NCBI RefSeq assembly: GCF_030551755.1
Contig: NZ_JAUPEC010000005.1
Location: 1-64,000 of the forward strand
DNA length: 64,000 nt
Direction: 5' to 3'
Origin: Pseudocolwellia sp. AS88
Lineage (GTDB): Bacteria; Pseudomonadota; Gammaproteobacteria; Enterobacterales; Alteromonadaceae
The position numbers were made by a program, and so were the translations under genes. This document shows, one piece after another, positions 55,458-64,000 of the stretch. The notes beneath the pieces are model-generated. The model was not told where the DNA came from. It worked only from the letters and a program-made list of their open reading frames with translations, and ran no database searches. Numbering within the stretch: position 1 is the first letter of the stretch; the number at the start of each line of letters is the position of its first letter.

Positions 55458-55617
55458 TACCAATTTGATTAATGAAGTGATCTACTTTTTTATGAGGAAA
55501 AATGGATAATTACAAGGCATAAAATTTAGTAAGTAGTTATTCTACTTATAAATTTTATAACGCCGTCATTATTAATTTTAACCGTTAAAAATGAGCAGTT
55601 AATTAATCAACTTGGTA
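55458..55617. mobile_element. MITE-like element with 16-base terminal inverted repeats
   Basis: TACCAATTTGATTAAT (55458-55473) and ATTAATCAACTTGGTA (55602-55617) are inverted with 15 of 16 matches. The 160-base element has no gene. Its right end abuts the panC stop codon (55618-55620), so the insertion may have shaped the end of panC. No transposase is in the window. Confidence 0.7.
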
Positions 55618-56475
55618 TTAATATATAGCAGGTAAGGTAAACCTTAAATTATCGATTAAACGAGCTTTACCACAATATGCAGCAGCTAAAATAACAATAT
55701 CGGTATCGTCTTCACTGGCTGGCTGTAAGGTTTTAGCATTACAAACATGAATATAGTCAGTTTTCAAACCAGCATTGTTTATATAAAGTGCAGCTGTTTT
55801 TGCTAAACCAATAAAATCGTTACCATTCTTTAATTCTTTAGCTAACCATTGGATATTTTGACTTAAAGCGGGTGCTATTTTTAATTCTTCTTCTGTTAAA
55901 TAACCATTTCTAGAGCTTAGTGCTAAACCTGAATCTTCTCTGATCGTTTCAACAGGAATAATTTTAATCGGCATAGATAAGTCTTCAACCATAGTCTCAA
56001 TTACTTGAACCTGTTGATAGTCTTTCAAACCAAAACAAGCAATGTCTGGTTGTACTAAGTTAAACAGCTTACATACAATAGTTGAAACGCCTCTGAAATG
56101 CCCTGGGCGACTTTCACCGCAATAACCTTCAGAAACTGTAGGTACTTCAACGAAAGTCTGTTTATCTAGCCCTTTAGGGTAAATAATTTCAGGTGTAGGA
56201 GTGAATAATAAATCAGTTCCTTCTGCAGCAAGTTTTTGTTGGTCGGCTTCCATGGTTCTAGGGTAGTTATCAACATCTTCATTTGCACCAAATTGCATTG
56301 GGTTAATGAAGATACTCGCAACAATTTTATCTGCATGTTTGTGAGCTTCTGTTACCAATGAAATATGGCCAGCATGAAGGTTTCCCATAGTAGGAACAAA
56401 ACCAACTTTTAAACCTTGTTGACGCCATTCACTAACTATTTGGCGTAAATCATTTATGTTATCAACAGTTTTCAT
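55618..56475 (-). CDS. panC: Pantoate-beta-alanine ligase
   Basis: PanC joins pantoate and beta-alanine, using ATP, to make pantothenate. The 285-residue protein has [18 protein letters not shown] with the HIGH-type motif, [41 protein letters not shown] and a KMSKS-like loop ([11 protein letters not shown]). The C-terminal end [14 protein letters not shown] is followed directly by the stop, which touches the MITE-like repeat. It lies 10 bases downstream of panB. Confidence 0.97.
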   Translation of the reverse strand: MKTVDNINDLRQIVSEWRQQGLKVGFVPTMGNLHAGHISLVTEAHKHADKIVASIFINPMQFGANEDVDNYPRTMEADQQKLAAEGTDLLFTPTPEIIYPKGLDKQTFVEVPTVSEGYCGESRPGHFRGVSTIVCKLFNLVQPDIACFGLKDYQQVQVIETMVEDLSMPIKIIPVETIREDSGLALSSRNGYLTEEELKIAPALSQNIQWLAKELKNGNDFIGLAKTAALYINNAGLKTDYIHVCNAKTLQPASEDDTDIVILAAAYCGKARLIDNLRFTLPAIY

Positions 56476-56485
56476 CTAAATTCCG

Positions 56486-57280
56486 TTATTCAAATATGTG
56501 TTCTTGGCCAGGAAAGTTACCTAGCGATACTTCTTTAATATAAAGCTCAATGGCTTTTTTGATGTCGCCAGTGTCTACTAAAAAATTACGTGAAAACTTA
56601 GGCATGTAGTTACACGCAATACCTAAGGCATCGTGCATTACTAATATTTGGCCGTCAGTATCTTTACCTGCGCCAATACCTATTGTAGGAATTGAAACCG
56701 CTTCAGTAATGGCTTTTCCTAAAGTTGCAGGAATACATTCTAATACTAAAAGTTGAGCCCCAGCGGCTTCTAATTGTTTAGCATGTTCGATCATTTCTAA
56801 TGCTTTGTCTTGATTACGGCCTTGTACTTTAAAACCGCCAAATACATTAACTGATTGAGGTGTTAAACCTAAGTGAGCACAAACAGGAATTCCACGCTCA
56901 ACAAGCTTTTGAATAGTTTCAACTAACCAGCTTCCACCTTCCATTTTTACCATGCTAGCACCTGCTTGCATAAGCTTGGTAGCATTAACGAAGGCTTGCT
57001 CAGTTGTGGCGTAACTCATAAATGGCATATCAGCAATTACTAAACTAGTTTCAACACCGTTGCGTACTGATTTTGTATGATAAGCCATATCATCAATACT
57101 TACAGGTAAGGTATCGTTTTCGCCTTGCAGCACCATGCCAAGTGAGTCGCCAATTAAAATAGCGTGAATACCTGCTTGGTCAAACAATTTGGCAAAACTT
57201 GCATCATATGCAGTAATTGTTGATATTTTTTCGCCTTGTTGTTTCATTTTGATCAGGGTTGAAGTTGTGATCTTTGCCAT
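56486..57280 (-). CDS. panB: 3-methyl-2-oxobutanoate hydroxymethyltransferase
   Basis: PanB adds a hydroxymethyl group from methylene-tetrahydrofolate to ketoisovalerate, making ketopantoate. The 264-residue protein has [34 protein letters not shown], a metal-binding Asp pattern, [14 protein letters not shown] and [24 protein letters not shown], all standard. It is followed by panC after 10 bases and preceded by folK after 42, so the folate and pantothenate genes are linked. Confidence 0.97.
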   Translation of the reverse strand: MAKITTSTLIKMKQQGEKISTITAYDASFAKLFDQAGIHAILIGDSLGMVLQGENDTLPVSIDDMAYHTKSVRNGVETSLVIADMPFMSYATTEQAFVNATKLMQAGASMVKMEGGSWLVETIQKLVERGIPVCAHLGLTPQSVNVFGGFKVQGRNQDKALEMIEHAKQLEAAGAQLLVLECIPATLGKAITEAVSIPTIGIGAGKDTDGQILVMHDALGIACNYMPKFSRNFLVDTGDIKKAIELYIKEVSLGNFPGQEHIFE

Positions 57281-57322
57281 AACGATTTCCGGTGCTGTGT
57301 TATTTAAATAGGGGGGATTATG

Positions 57323-57814
57323 TTAGCTTAATTTACTATGAAATTTTAGCCCATTAGAAGGGATATTCTTACTCAGATTTTCTATGCTATCGCCATCAGG
57401 AAGACAGAGCTCTGGTGCTATTTCATTAAGAGGAATAAGAACAAATTCTCTTTCTTTTAATCCGTAATGTGGCACGACTAATCGCTCTGAATTGATCACA
57501 TTATTATCGTATAAAAGTATATCAAGGTCTAATACACGTGGTCCCCAACGATTGTCCTTTCTTACTCTGCCTGCTTGGTTTTCAATTTTTTGTAAGGCAT
57601 CTAATAGAGCAATGGCTGAAAGCGAGGTATCTAATCGAGCAACGGCATTCATATAGTCGGGCTGGTCTTGAGGCCCCATAGGACGACTATAATAAAGAGC
57701 GGAAATGCTGAACATCACCGTTCCTTCTATCGTTTTAAGCGCACCAACGGCGTTTCTAATTTGTTGCTCAGGATCTTCTAAATTACTGCCTAAGCCGATA
57801 TATGCCGTGACCAT
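57323..57814 (-). CDS. folK: Hydroxymethyldihydropterin pyrophosphokinase
   Basis: FolK transfers pyrophosphate from ATP to hydroxymethyl-dihydropterin in folate synthesis. The 163-residue protein has AYIGLGSNLEDPEQQIRNAV, YYSRPMGPQDQPDYMNAVARLDT and RWGPRVLDLDILLYDNNVI, with the two metal-binding Asp residues in LDLDIL. The stop of the upstream pcnB frame is one base away (57815), so the two are likely co-translated. Confidence 0.97.
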   Translation of the reverse strand: MVTAYIGLGSNLEDPEQQIRNAVGALKTIEGTVMFSISALYYSRPMGPQDQPDYMNAVARLDTSLSAIALLDALQKIENQAGRVRKDNRWGPRVLDLDILLYDNNVINSERLVVPHYGLKEREFVLIPLNEIAPELCLPDGDSIENLSKNIPSNGLKFHSKLS

Positions 57815-59236
57815 TTATTCGCTTTCTGTTGTATTCGCTGGAGTTTTAGCTCTTGGCTTACGCTTTTTTCGAGGTGAACGTTTAGTTGTTGAGCGGCTAT
57901 AAACAACGCTTTTGATCATCTGCTCTCTAGTTTCAGGAGGAGTAACTTGGAAGTCTGTCCACCATTTAGCAAGTTCAGCTAATTCTGGTGAGTTTACGCC
58001 TTCTATTTCAGAACGTAACAATAGGAAGTCGTAACCTGCTCTAAATTTAGGGTGTTCAAACGCTTTGTAAGCTCTTTTGCCTTCACGACGAGATAACTTG
58101 TCTTGTAGTATTAGAATATCTTTCATAACGCCTTGGAAGCGTTTAGGAATACCTATGCTACGTTGTTGTTCTGACATGATTTCACTCATTGCTGAGAAAA
58201 ACGCATCTTGAGGCGTTAAGTGAGCTGATTCATTTAAAGCTTTTATTTGTTCTTGTAACGGATACCAAAGCATAGCTGCAAATAGAAATGCTGGTGTTAC
58301 GCGTTGTTCGTTATTAATTCTTTCATCAGTATTTTGTAGCGCTTTCGTAATAAAAGGCAATAAATAAGCTTCAGATTCTCGGTTTAGTACTTGATCAACT
58401 AACGGGAAGAAATGTTTAAATAAACCGTATTCGCGCAGCATGTTGAAGTTAGCTTCCGCTTTACCAGACATGAATAATTTTAAAAATTCTTCAAACATTC
58501 TTGCTGGTGGAATATTTTCAAGCAACGAACCTAGCTCTTTAATAGGTGCTTTGGTTTCAGAGCTAATTTCCATATCAAGTTTTGTAGCAAAGCGTATAGC
58601 TCTTAACATACGCACTGGATCTTCTCGGTAACGAGTTTCAGGGTCACCAATTAGTCTTATTTGTTTCGCGTTTATATCAGCTATGCCATTTGCAAAATCA
58701 TGAACGGTAAAGTCTTTCGCTGAATAGTACAGAGCGTTAATGGTAAAATCTCTGCGCTCTGCATCTTCATCTATCGAACCATAAATATTATCGCGCAGTA
58801 ACATGCCTTCGTCACTTTGCTTTGATACTTTAGAGGCACTATCGTCTTTAGTGGAATCATGATGTCCTCTAAAAGTTGCGACTTCGATAATTTCACGACC
58901 AAATACAATATGAGCTAGTCTGAACCTACGGCCAATTAAACGACAGTTTCTGAATAAACCTTTAATTTCTTCAGGTGTAGCATTGGTTACAATATCGAAA
59001 TCTTTAGGAATAACACCTAATAAAATGTCGCGTACACCACCACCAACAAGATATGCATCGTAACCACCGCTGTTCAATCGATATAAAACTTTTAAGGCAC
59101 TGGTACTCATCAGCTTGCGTGATACCGGATGCTGATCTCTGGTTAGAACTATAGGTCCTGTTGATGCAGGAGCTTTAGATTTTCTAGAAGTACTTTTTTT
59201 AAGTACTCGTTTACATAAATTGATAACGCTTTTGAT
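57815..59236 (-). CDS. pcnB: Poly(A) polymerase I, with a probable ATC start
   Basis: PcnB adds 3' poly(A) tails that speed RNA decay. The frame has GGGVRDILLG with DFDIVTNATP (nucleotidyltransferase catalytic Asp pair), RNCRLIGRRFRLAHIVFG and ATFRGHH. From the first ATG (59110) the product would be 431 residues, but the in-frame sequence upstream, VLTRDQHPVSRKLMS, matches the conserved PcnB N terminus, and the frame stays open to an ATC at 59236. TAAGGT (59244-59249 on the minus strand) lies 8 bases before it. No ATG, GTG or TTG is in frame in between. E. coli pcnB is known to start at AUU, so a rare start is plausible. The full product is 473 residues. Confidence 0.9.
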   Translation of the reverse strand: MKSVINLCKRVLKKSTSRKSKAPASTGPIVLTRDQHPVSRKLMSTSALKVLYRLNSGGYDAYLVGGGVRDILLGVIPKDFDIVTNATPEEIKGLFRNCRLIGRRFRLAHIVFGREIIEVATFRGHHDSTKDDSASKVSKQSDEGMLLRDNIYGSIDEDAERRDFTINALYYSAKDFTVHDFANGIADINAKQIRLIGDPETRYREDPVRMLRAIRFATKLDMEISSETKAPIKELGSLLENIPPARMFEEFLKLFMSGKAEANFNMLREYGLFKHFFPLVDQVLNRESEAYLLPFITKALQNTDERINNEQRVTPAFLFAAMLWYPLQEQIKALNESAHLTPQDAFFSAMSEIMSEQQRSIGIPKRFQGVMKDILILQDKLSRREGKRAYKAFEHPKFRAGYDFLLLRSEIEGVNSPELAELAKWWTDFQVTPPETREQMIKSVVYSRSTTKRSPRKKRKPRAKTPANTTESE

Positions 59237-59363
59237 AGTGCGGACCTTAGAAAGTGGATAAAGGAAATAATTAAATTTGGATTCTTTGTTATAGAGCTAA
59301 TGATATAACACAGTGATTAAAAATAGAATGAAAACAGTACATTTTCCAACAATCGATTCGTTA

Positions 59364-60260
59364 TTATATAACTATTTCTTTCTTCTTTGTTATTTTACTT
59401 ATCGACCAGTGTGCAATAGCCCATTTTAATATGTTTTCTACTGATTCAGCTAGTAGTTCTTCAGGCGGATTTTGACCTAAGTAATGTAAAGCAGCAATAA
59501 GTGCTGGTTGAGGGTTTTTATTATTAATTGCTGGAGCTTTATTTTGTTTACTTAGCTTGTAACCTTCATTCGTAATAGCAAGCGGTATATGGCTATAACT
59601 AGGCGGTTCTACATTTAATGTATTGAAAAAACTTAATTGTCGTAATGTTGGCTCTAATAAATCACAACCTCTTACAACATGGGTAATGTTTTGAAAGATA
59701 TCGTCAACCACTACAGCTAGTTGATAGGCAAATAAACCATCTTTTCTGACTAATATAAAGTCTTCAGCGGCAGAAGCTTTATCACCAGTATATGACCCTT
59801 GAATGATGTCATTAAATTCGAATGTACCAACATTATTAATTAAACGAATGGCATTATTCTCTTTAGATAGAGTTAAAGTGCTGCAAGTGGAAGGATATAT
59901 ACCACCTAATTTTTTTATTTGCGCACGAGTGCATTGGCAATGATAGGTAAGCTGATTATTAGCTAGTTCTCGTAGAGTTTCTTCATATAATTGTGATTGT
60001 TGACTTTGGTATAAAACCGATTCATCCCAGTGCAATCCATAGGCTTCTAGTGTGTTTAATATTTCAGTACTGGCGCCTGCTAATTCTCGAGGTGGATCTA
60101 TGTCTTCAACACGAACAAGCCAAGTGCCGTTATGATGTTTAGCGTCTAAATAGCTAGCAAGTGCTGTAACTAAAGAGCCAAAATGAAGTAAACCAGAAGG
60201 GGAAGGTGCAAAACGACCACGATATGAGAATGGTGGTCGTTTATTATCAAGATCTACCAT
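59364..60260 (-). CDS. gluQ: Glutamyl-Q tRNA(Asp) synthetase
   Basis: GluQ attaches glutamate to queuosine in tRNA(Asp). The 298-residue protein lacks an anticodon-binding domain, as expected. It shows RFAPSPSGLLHFGSLVTALASYL with the HIGH-type motif, a Cys-rich zinc pattern (YHCQCTRAQIKKLGGIYPSTC) and YKLSKQNKAPAI as the KMSKS-type motif. It lies between pcnB and dksA, the standard order, 45 bases after dksA. Confidence 0.96.
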   Translation of the reverse strand: MVDLDNKRPPFSYRGRFAPSPSGLLHFGSLVTALASYLDAKHHNGTWLVRVEDIDPPRELAGASTEILNTLEAYGLHWDESVLYQSQQSQLYEETLRELANNQLTYHCQCTRAQIKKLGGIYPSTCSTLTLSKENNAIRLINNVGTFEFNDIIQGSYTGDKASAAEDFILVRKDGLFAYQLAVVVDDIFQNITHVVRGCDLLEPTLRQLSFFNTLNVEPPSYSHIPLAITNEGYKLSKQNKAPAINNKNPQPALIAALHYLGQNPPEELLAESVENILKWAIAHWSISKITKKKEIVI

Positions 60261-60305
60261 AAGTAAACCAAACTACTATAGGAAACTAAAGTAATTAAAC
60301 AGGAA

Positions 60306-60752
60306 TTAACCTGCCATTTGGCGTTCTTTGATTTCTTGAAGGGTTTTACATTCAATACATAAATCTGCAGTTGGACGCGCTTCTAAACGGCGAATACCAA
60401 TTTCAATACCACAAGATTTACAGAAGCCGAAATCATCTTCTTCAATTAATTGTAATGTTTTTTCAATTTTCTTAATAAGTTTACGTTCACGATCACGTGT
60501 ACGTAGTTCTAAACTGAACTCTTCTTCTTGAGCTGCGCGATCTACAGGGTCAGGAAAATTTGCAGCTTCGTCTTGCATGTGAGTAACAGTACGATCAACT
60601 TCTTGACGAAGTTGTGAGCGCCAAGCATCTAATATTAATCTAAAATGCTTAAGTTGAGGCTCGCCCATATATTCTTCGTCAGGCTTTTCTTGGTATGGTT
60701 GTACGCCTGCTAATGCCAGAAGTCCTAATGCTTTATTTGCTGTGTTTGGCAT
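60306..60752 (-). CDS. dksA: RNA polymerase-binding transcription factor DksA
   Basis: DksA binds RNA polymerase with ppGpp and controls rRNA and amino-acid genes. The 148-residue protein has a coiled coil with acidic tip ([14 protein letters not shown]) and the zinc finger [25 protein letters not shown]. It is 45 bases upstream of gluQ and has a 313-base upstream gap to sfsA. Confidence 0.98.
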   Translation of the reverse strand: MPNTANKALGLLALAGVQPYQEKPDEEYMGEPQLKHFRLILDAWRSQLRQEVDRTVTHMQDEAANFPDPVDRAAQEEEFSLELRTRDRERKLIKKIEKTLQLIEEDDFGFCKSCGIEIGIRRLEARPTADLCIECKTLQEIKERQMAG

Positions 60753-61065
60753 GCCTTTATCTCCTAAATACGACTTAACTTTTATTGCGGTAAGTCGATA
60801 AATACACTTACTACAACTTAAATTATAGTTACGGCCTATGTTCTAGGCATTAAATATCACAACTATATGGTGTTTCACTTGTTGAAAAACAAGCTTTTTT
60901 ATACAAAAAATAAATTTAACTAAATTAATCAATTGGTTACGATGTAAATTTATAAAAACACAGTTTGTAGCTAATTTTTAACATGACCTTTTAGCAGTCT
61001 TTCAACGCCCGAGTCAATCTTTTTCACGTTTTATAGCATAATAACAGGCTTAATATGAAAGCCTG
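60753..61065. other. Intergenic region upstream of dksA
   Basis: About 313 AT-rich bases. A 12-bp hairpin (AATAACAGGCTT at 61040-61051 with AAGCCTGTTATT at 61059-61070) overlaps the sfsA stop and may end the sfsA transcript, though no T-tract follows. The rest presumably holds the dksA promoter, but no hexamers are clear. Confidence 0.45.
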
Positions 61066-61070
61066 TTATT
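61040..61070 (-). terminator. Hairpin at the 3' end of sfsA
   Basis: A perfect 12-bp inverted repeat with a 7-base loop overlaps the sfsA stop codon (61066-61068). It lacks a T-tract on the minus strand, so it may act with Rho or as an RNA-protecting end. Confidence 0.5.
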
Positions 61071-61749
61071 CGCCGAGCTTATAAAAATCTAATAACGGCA
61101 CATGATATTCAATAATCTTTACGCCACTATTTTTAGCTTGGTTGAATAATTGCGTATATTTATTGTCTATATGCTCTGCAGGTAATACAGATTTTATACC
61201 TGAGTGCATAATGGCAAAGATAAGAACTGCTCCATCTTTATTTGCCACTACATTCATTAATTCGGATAAATGCTTTTGTCCACGCACGGTTGTTGTGTCG
61301 GGAAAATAGCCTTGGCCGTTTTCTAGAAGCGTTGCGCTTTTTATTTCAACATAATGATCTGGTTTGTTAGCATAACTTAACAAGATATCAATTTTACTAT
61401 TTTCTATTCCGTATTTAACTTCGCGTTTTAATTCAGTAAAGCCTGTTAGTGCTTCAATTTCGTCATTCTCTATCGCAGCTTGTATAAATATATTAGCTTG
61501 GTGAGTATTAACACAGATTAGATCGCCGTTGGCTTTCTCTGTTAACTCCCAGCTGAACGGATACTTTCTTTTTTTATTATCTGAGGTGCTATACCAAACT
61601 GTATCACCAGGGCTACCACAACCACTCATTGCTCCTGTATTGGCCACATGTATTGTAGTTTCTTCTCCATTTTCTAAAATCACATCAGCAAGAAAGCGTT
61701 TATAACGTTTAATAAGTGTGGCTTTACGTAATGATATTTTTTGCGTCAT
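61066..61749 (-). CDS. sfsA: Sugar fermentation stimulation protein SfsA family
   Basis: The 227-residue protein matches SfsA: RYKRFLADVILENGEETTIHVANTGAMSGCGSPGDTVWYS, YPFSWELTEKANGDLICVNTHQAN, YVEIKSATLLENGQGYFPDTTTVRGQKHLSELM and AVLIFAIMHSGIKSV. It has a predicted nuclease-like core with Asp/Glu-x-Lys (VEIKS), and was first linked to maltose gene expression in E. coli. It is upstream of dksA on the same strand and divergent from hrpB, the usual arrangement in gammaproteobacteria. Confidence 0.95.
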   Translation of the reverse strand: MTQKISLRKATLIKRYKRFLADVILENGEETTIHVANTGAMSGCGSPGDTVWYSTSDNKKRKYPFSWELTEKANGDLICVNTHQANIFIQAAIENDEIEALTGFTELKREVKYGIENSKIDILLSYANKPDHYVEIKSATLLENGQGYFPDTTTVRGQKHLSELMNVVANKDGAVLIFAIMHSGIKSVLPAEHIDNKYTQLFNQAKNSGVKIIEYHVPLLDFYKLGE

Positions 61750-61928
61750 AGTTTCAATAGTATTTTAAAAATTGAGTGGAATACTACATTAAGTTCAAGC
61801 CAAATAGTTAAATACAACAAAAAAAACCTTACATGCGTGTAATTTTTAGTTAATGGTTTTAATCACTCGCTGCGAACTTTTGTTACTTGTGTTATAACGC
61901 CTGTAACTTTGTTTTCATTATATTTCTC

Positions 61929-64000
61929 ATGACTCAACACTTTCCGATAGATGCAATTAAAGATGAATTTCTTTCTGCTTTAAAACAACATAATACGTTG
62001 ATATTAATGGCTCCTCCTGGTGCAGGTAAATCAACACGCTTGCCTTTGTGGTTGTTGTCGTTAGCGCAGTACAAAGATAAAAAAATATATCTATTACAAC
62101 CTCGCCGTGTCGCGGCTAAAAATATTGCTTGCTATTTAAGTGAGCAAATAGGTGAGCCTGTTGGCCAATCTATTGGTTACCGATTAAAAAATGATGCTAA
62201 GGTTTCAAGCAATACACGTTTAGAAGTGATCACTGAAGGTATTTTAACGCAAATCATTCAGAATGATCCTGAGCTTAGCGGTTGTGGATTAGTTATTTTA
62301 GATGAATTTCATGAACGTTCTTTGCATGGTGATTTAGCTTATGCGTTAGCAAGAGATGTTCAGCAAGCGCTAAGAGATGATTTACAACTTGTTATTATGT
62401 CGGCAACTTTGGCGGTAAAATCGTTAACTGAAAAGTTACCTGATGCGGTAACACTAGCAAGTGAAGGGCGCAGTTTTCCTGTTGATATCGAATACTCTCC
62501 TGTTTTAAATACTCAACGACTTCAACAAGGTTATTCATCGGCAAAGCAATGGCGAGAACATGCGTTAAAAGTTATTGCACAACAAGCTGTGGAACATGAT
62601 GGATCTATTCTCGTATTTTTACCTGGTGTGGCTGACATTAAATACTTGTGTCAAAATTTAGCTGATAAATTAGTAAACGCTTCTATTCAACTGTGTCCTT
62701 TATATGGTGAACTTTCTATAGCTGAACAACAAAAAGCGATAGCACCTTTAACTAATGGTGAACGTAAACTTGTACTTGCCACTAATATTGCAGAAACCAG
62801 TTTAACGATTGAAGGCGTGACCTTAGTTATTGATTGTGGTTTTGAAAAAACCGCCATTTATGATCCCAAAAGCTTAACCAATAAATTACAACAGCATACC
62901 ATTTCTAAAGCTTCGGCTATTCAAAGGGCAGGGCGTGCTGGTCGATTAAGCGCTGGTAAATGCTTACGTTTATATAGCCAAGAAGACTTTAGCCGACGTG
63001 ACGAAAATAGTAAAAGTGAAATTCAACAAGCTGATTTACTACCTTTTGTGATTGAAGCTGCACGTTGGGGCGTTACTCAATTATCTGATTTACCTTTGAT
63101 TGAGTTACCCTCACAAGTAAAAGAACAACAAGCTTGGCAGGAGTTGCAGTCACTCAATATTGTAACCCAGCAAAACCAATTAACATCACATGGTAAAGCG
63201 GTTTCTAAAGTATCTTGCCATCCTCGTTATGCCCATATGATTATTATGGCAAAGACTTTAGAAGATAAATATAAAGAGAAGGGCTTATTGTCTTTAGCGT
63301 GCTTAATCGCGGCAATGTTAGAAGAACGAGATGTTTTTTCTCGCGATCAAGGGCGTTTTAATTGTAATTTAGTGCATAGAGTTGATGCTTTACTGAATGG
63401 AGAAATTCGCGGACATCTTGCTCATCAAGTATTTAAACAAGCGGATCAATTAGCTAAAAAGTTCAATAGCAGTGTTAAACATCATAGCAAATTACCTGTG
63501 CATTATAGCGGTGTATTACTCGCTTTAGCTTACCCAGAGCGTATTGCTAAATATCGTTATGACTCTAACGTCCAATCAACAAGTAAAACCAGCCAACAAA
63601 CGGGCGAATATGTAACAACCGCAGGCAAAGGCATCACGGTAAACCTGGAAGATGCTTTATTAGGTGAAACCTATATTGTTGCCGCACAAGTAAGCGAAGT
63701 GCAAATACCAACACCGCAAACTAGAGGCTTACCTAATATGATGGTACAGCTTGCTGCTCCTGTAGATATTGAACAGCTTATTGAGTGGGGGATTGTTCAA
63801 TCCACTGACGAAATCATTACCACTTATAATGCCAAAGTTGATCGAATTACTGCGCAGAAGCTAACAAAAGTAAATGCCTTGGTGATTGATGAAAGAGCAT
63901 CACCAGAACAACTGAGTAATGATTTGGTTGCACAGTTGTGGTCGAAAGAATTACTCAAACAAGGTTTAAGTCTTCTTACATTAAAAGATCAAGACAAAGC
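61929..64000 (+). CDS. hrpB: ATP-dependent helicase HrpB (partial, runs off the window)
   Basis: The frame from ATG 61929 stays open to the window edge (about 690 codons), so the gene is cut by the window, not truncated. It shows DEAH-type helicase motifs: MAPPGAGKST, LQPRRVAAKN, DEFHERS in place of DEAH, MSATL, ATNIAETSLTIEG and QRAGRAGR. HrpB is about 800-850 residues, so roughly 100-150 are missing. It is divergent from sfsA. No good ribosome binding site precedes the ATG. Confidence 0.96.
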   Translation, partial: MTQHFPIDAIKDEFLSALKQHNTLILMAPPGAGKSTRLPLWLLSLAQYKDKKIYLLQPRRVAAKNIACYLSEQIGEPVGQSIGYRLKNDAKVSSNTRLEVITEGILTQIIQNDPELSGCGLVILDEFHERSLHGDLAYALARDVQQALRDDLQLVIMSATLAVKSLTEKLPDAVTLASEGRSFPVDIEYSPVLNTQRLQQGYSSAKQWREHALKVIAQQAVEHDGSILVFLPGVADIKYLCQNLADKLVNASIQLCPLYGELSIAEQQKAIAPLTNGERKLVLATNIAETSLTIEGVTLVIDCGFEKTAIYDPKSLTNKLQQHTISKASAIQRAGRAGRLSAGKCLRLYSQEDFSRRDENSKSEIQQADLLPFVIEAARWGVTQLSDLPLIELPSQVKEQQAWQELQSLNIVTQQNQLTSHGKAVSKVSCHPRYAHMIIMAKTLEDKYKEKGLLSLACLIAAMLEERDVFSRDQGRFNCNLVHRVDALLNGEIRGHLAHQVFKQADQLAKKFNSSVKHHSKLPVHYSGVLLALAYPERIAKYRYDSNVQSTSKTSQQTGEYVTTAGKGITVNLEDALLGETYIVAAQVSEVQIPTPQTRGLPNMMVQLAAPVDIEQLIEWGIVQSTDEIITTYNAKVDRITAQKLTKVNALVIDERASPEQLSNDLVAQLWSKELLKQGLSLLTLKDQDK

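Noticed and set aside
59111-59236. Treating the DNA upstream of the first pcnB ATG as non-coding
   Set aside because: The in-frame sequence there is conserved PcnB N terminus, so the coding region extends to the ATC.
61929-64000. hrpB as a truncated pseudogene
   Set aside because: The frame is open to the window edge, so the missing end reflects the window boundary.

Overview
The window reads as chromosomal DNA of a low-GC marine gammaproteobacterium of the order Alteromonadales, most like Colwelliaceae (Colwellia/Thalassotalea type). The evidence is the AT-rich codon use, the conserved gammaproteobacterial gene orders (aroQ-accB-accC; dsbD-cutA-fxsA-groESL; hrpB/sfsA-dksA-gluQ-pcnB-folK-panB-panC with yadGH nearby), a PanP-type aspartate decarboxylase in place of panD, a CrbS/CrbR acetate two-component cluster, and many TonB/porin and c-di-GMP genes. 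Genus is an inference. No rRNA, tRNA, CRISPR array, prophage or transposase was seen.

Layout. 1-2450: fatty-acid and shikimate genes accC, accB, aroQ (minus). 2825-6899: a tight three-gene unit with a small periplasmic binding-like protein, an outer-membrane barrel and a GGDEF/EAL c-di-GMP enzyme. 7041-15388: dsbD, cutA, fxsA, groES and groEL, with a large secreted deacetylase-like protein placed between fxsA and groES; groES has a clear sigma-32 promoter. 15741-24245: mixed accessory genes (RecX-like, glutaredoxin 2, hotdog-like protein, DUF4397 lipoprotein with an orphan winged-helix response regulator, membrane-anchored gluzincin, peroxiredoxin/TetR pair with two operator-like palindromes, RraB-like protein).

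24359-31076: a LysR gene divergent from a four-gene exported system: Tat-type FAD amine oxidase, dihaem cytochrome c, periplasmic RidA and a TonB-dependent receptor. This is the best candidate for an interesting system: oxidation of an amine or amino acid in the periplasm with electrons passed to cytochrome c and the reactive imine cleared by an exported Rid deaminase. 31193-34268: rhodanese, CbiB/AmpE-like membrane protein, mtnN, DUF2726 protein. 34583-46269: porin plus an acetate-metabolism cluster (exonuclease, CBS/DUF294 protein, DUF4212-ActP symporter, CrbS, CrbR). At the place where acs usually sits there is only an orphan acyl-CoA-synthetase C-terminal domain with the catalytic lysine replaced by Glu.

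46691-49508: quinone-reductase-like enzyme with divergent LysR, and a Nudix protein. 49781-55617: DUF2956 protein, YadGH-like ABC exporter with a TrmB-like methyltransferase, panP, two short genes (33 and 49 codons), a 5' leader with two mutually exclusive helices, and two MITE-like elements. 55618-64000: panC, panB, folK, pcnB, gluQ, dksA, sfsA and the start of hrpB, which runs off the window. The pcnB reading frame shows conserved N-terminal sequence upstream of its first ATG, and the best-supported start is an ATC codon with a Shine-Dalgarno sequence.
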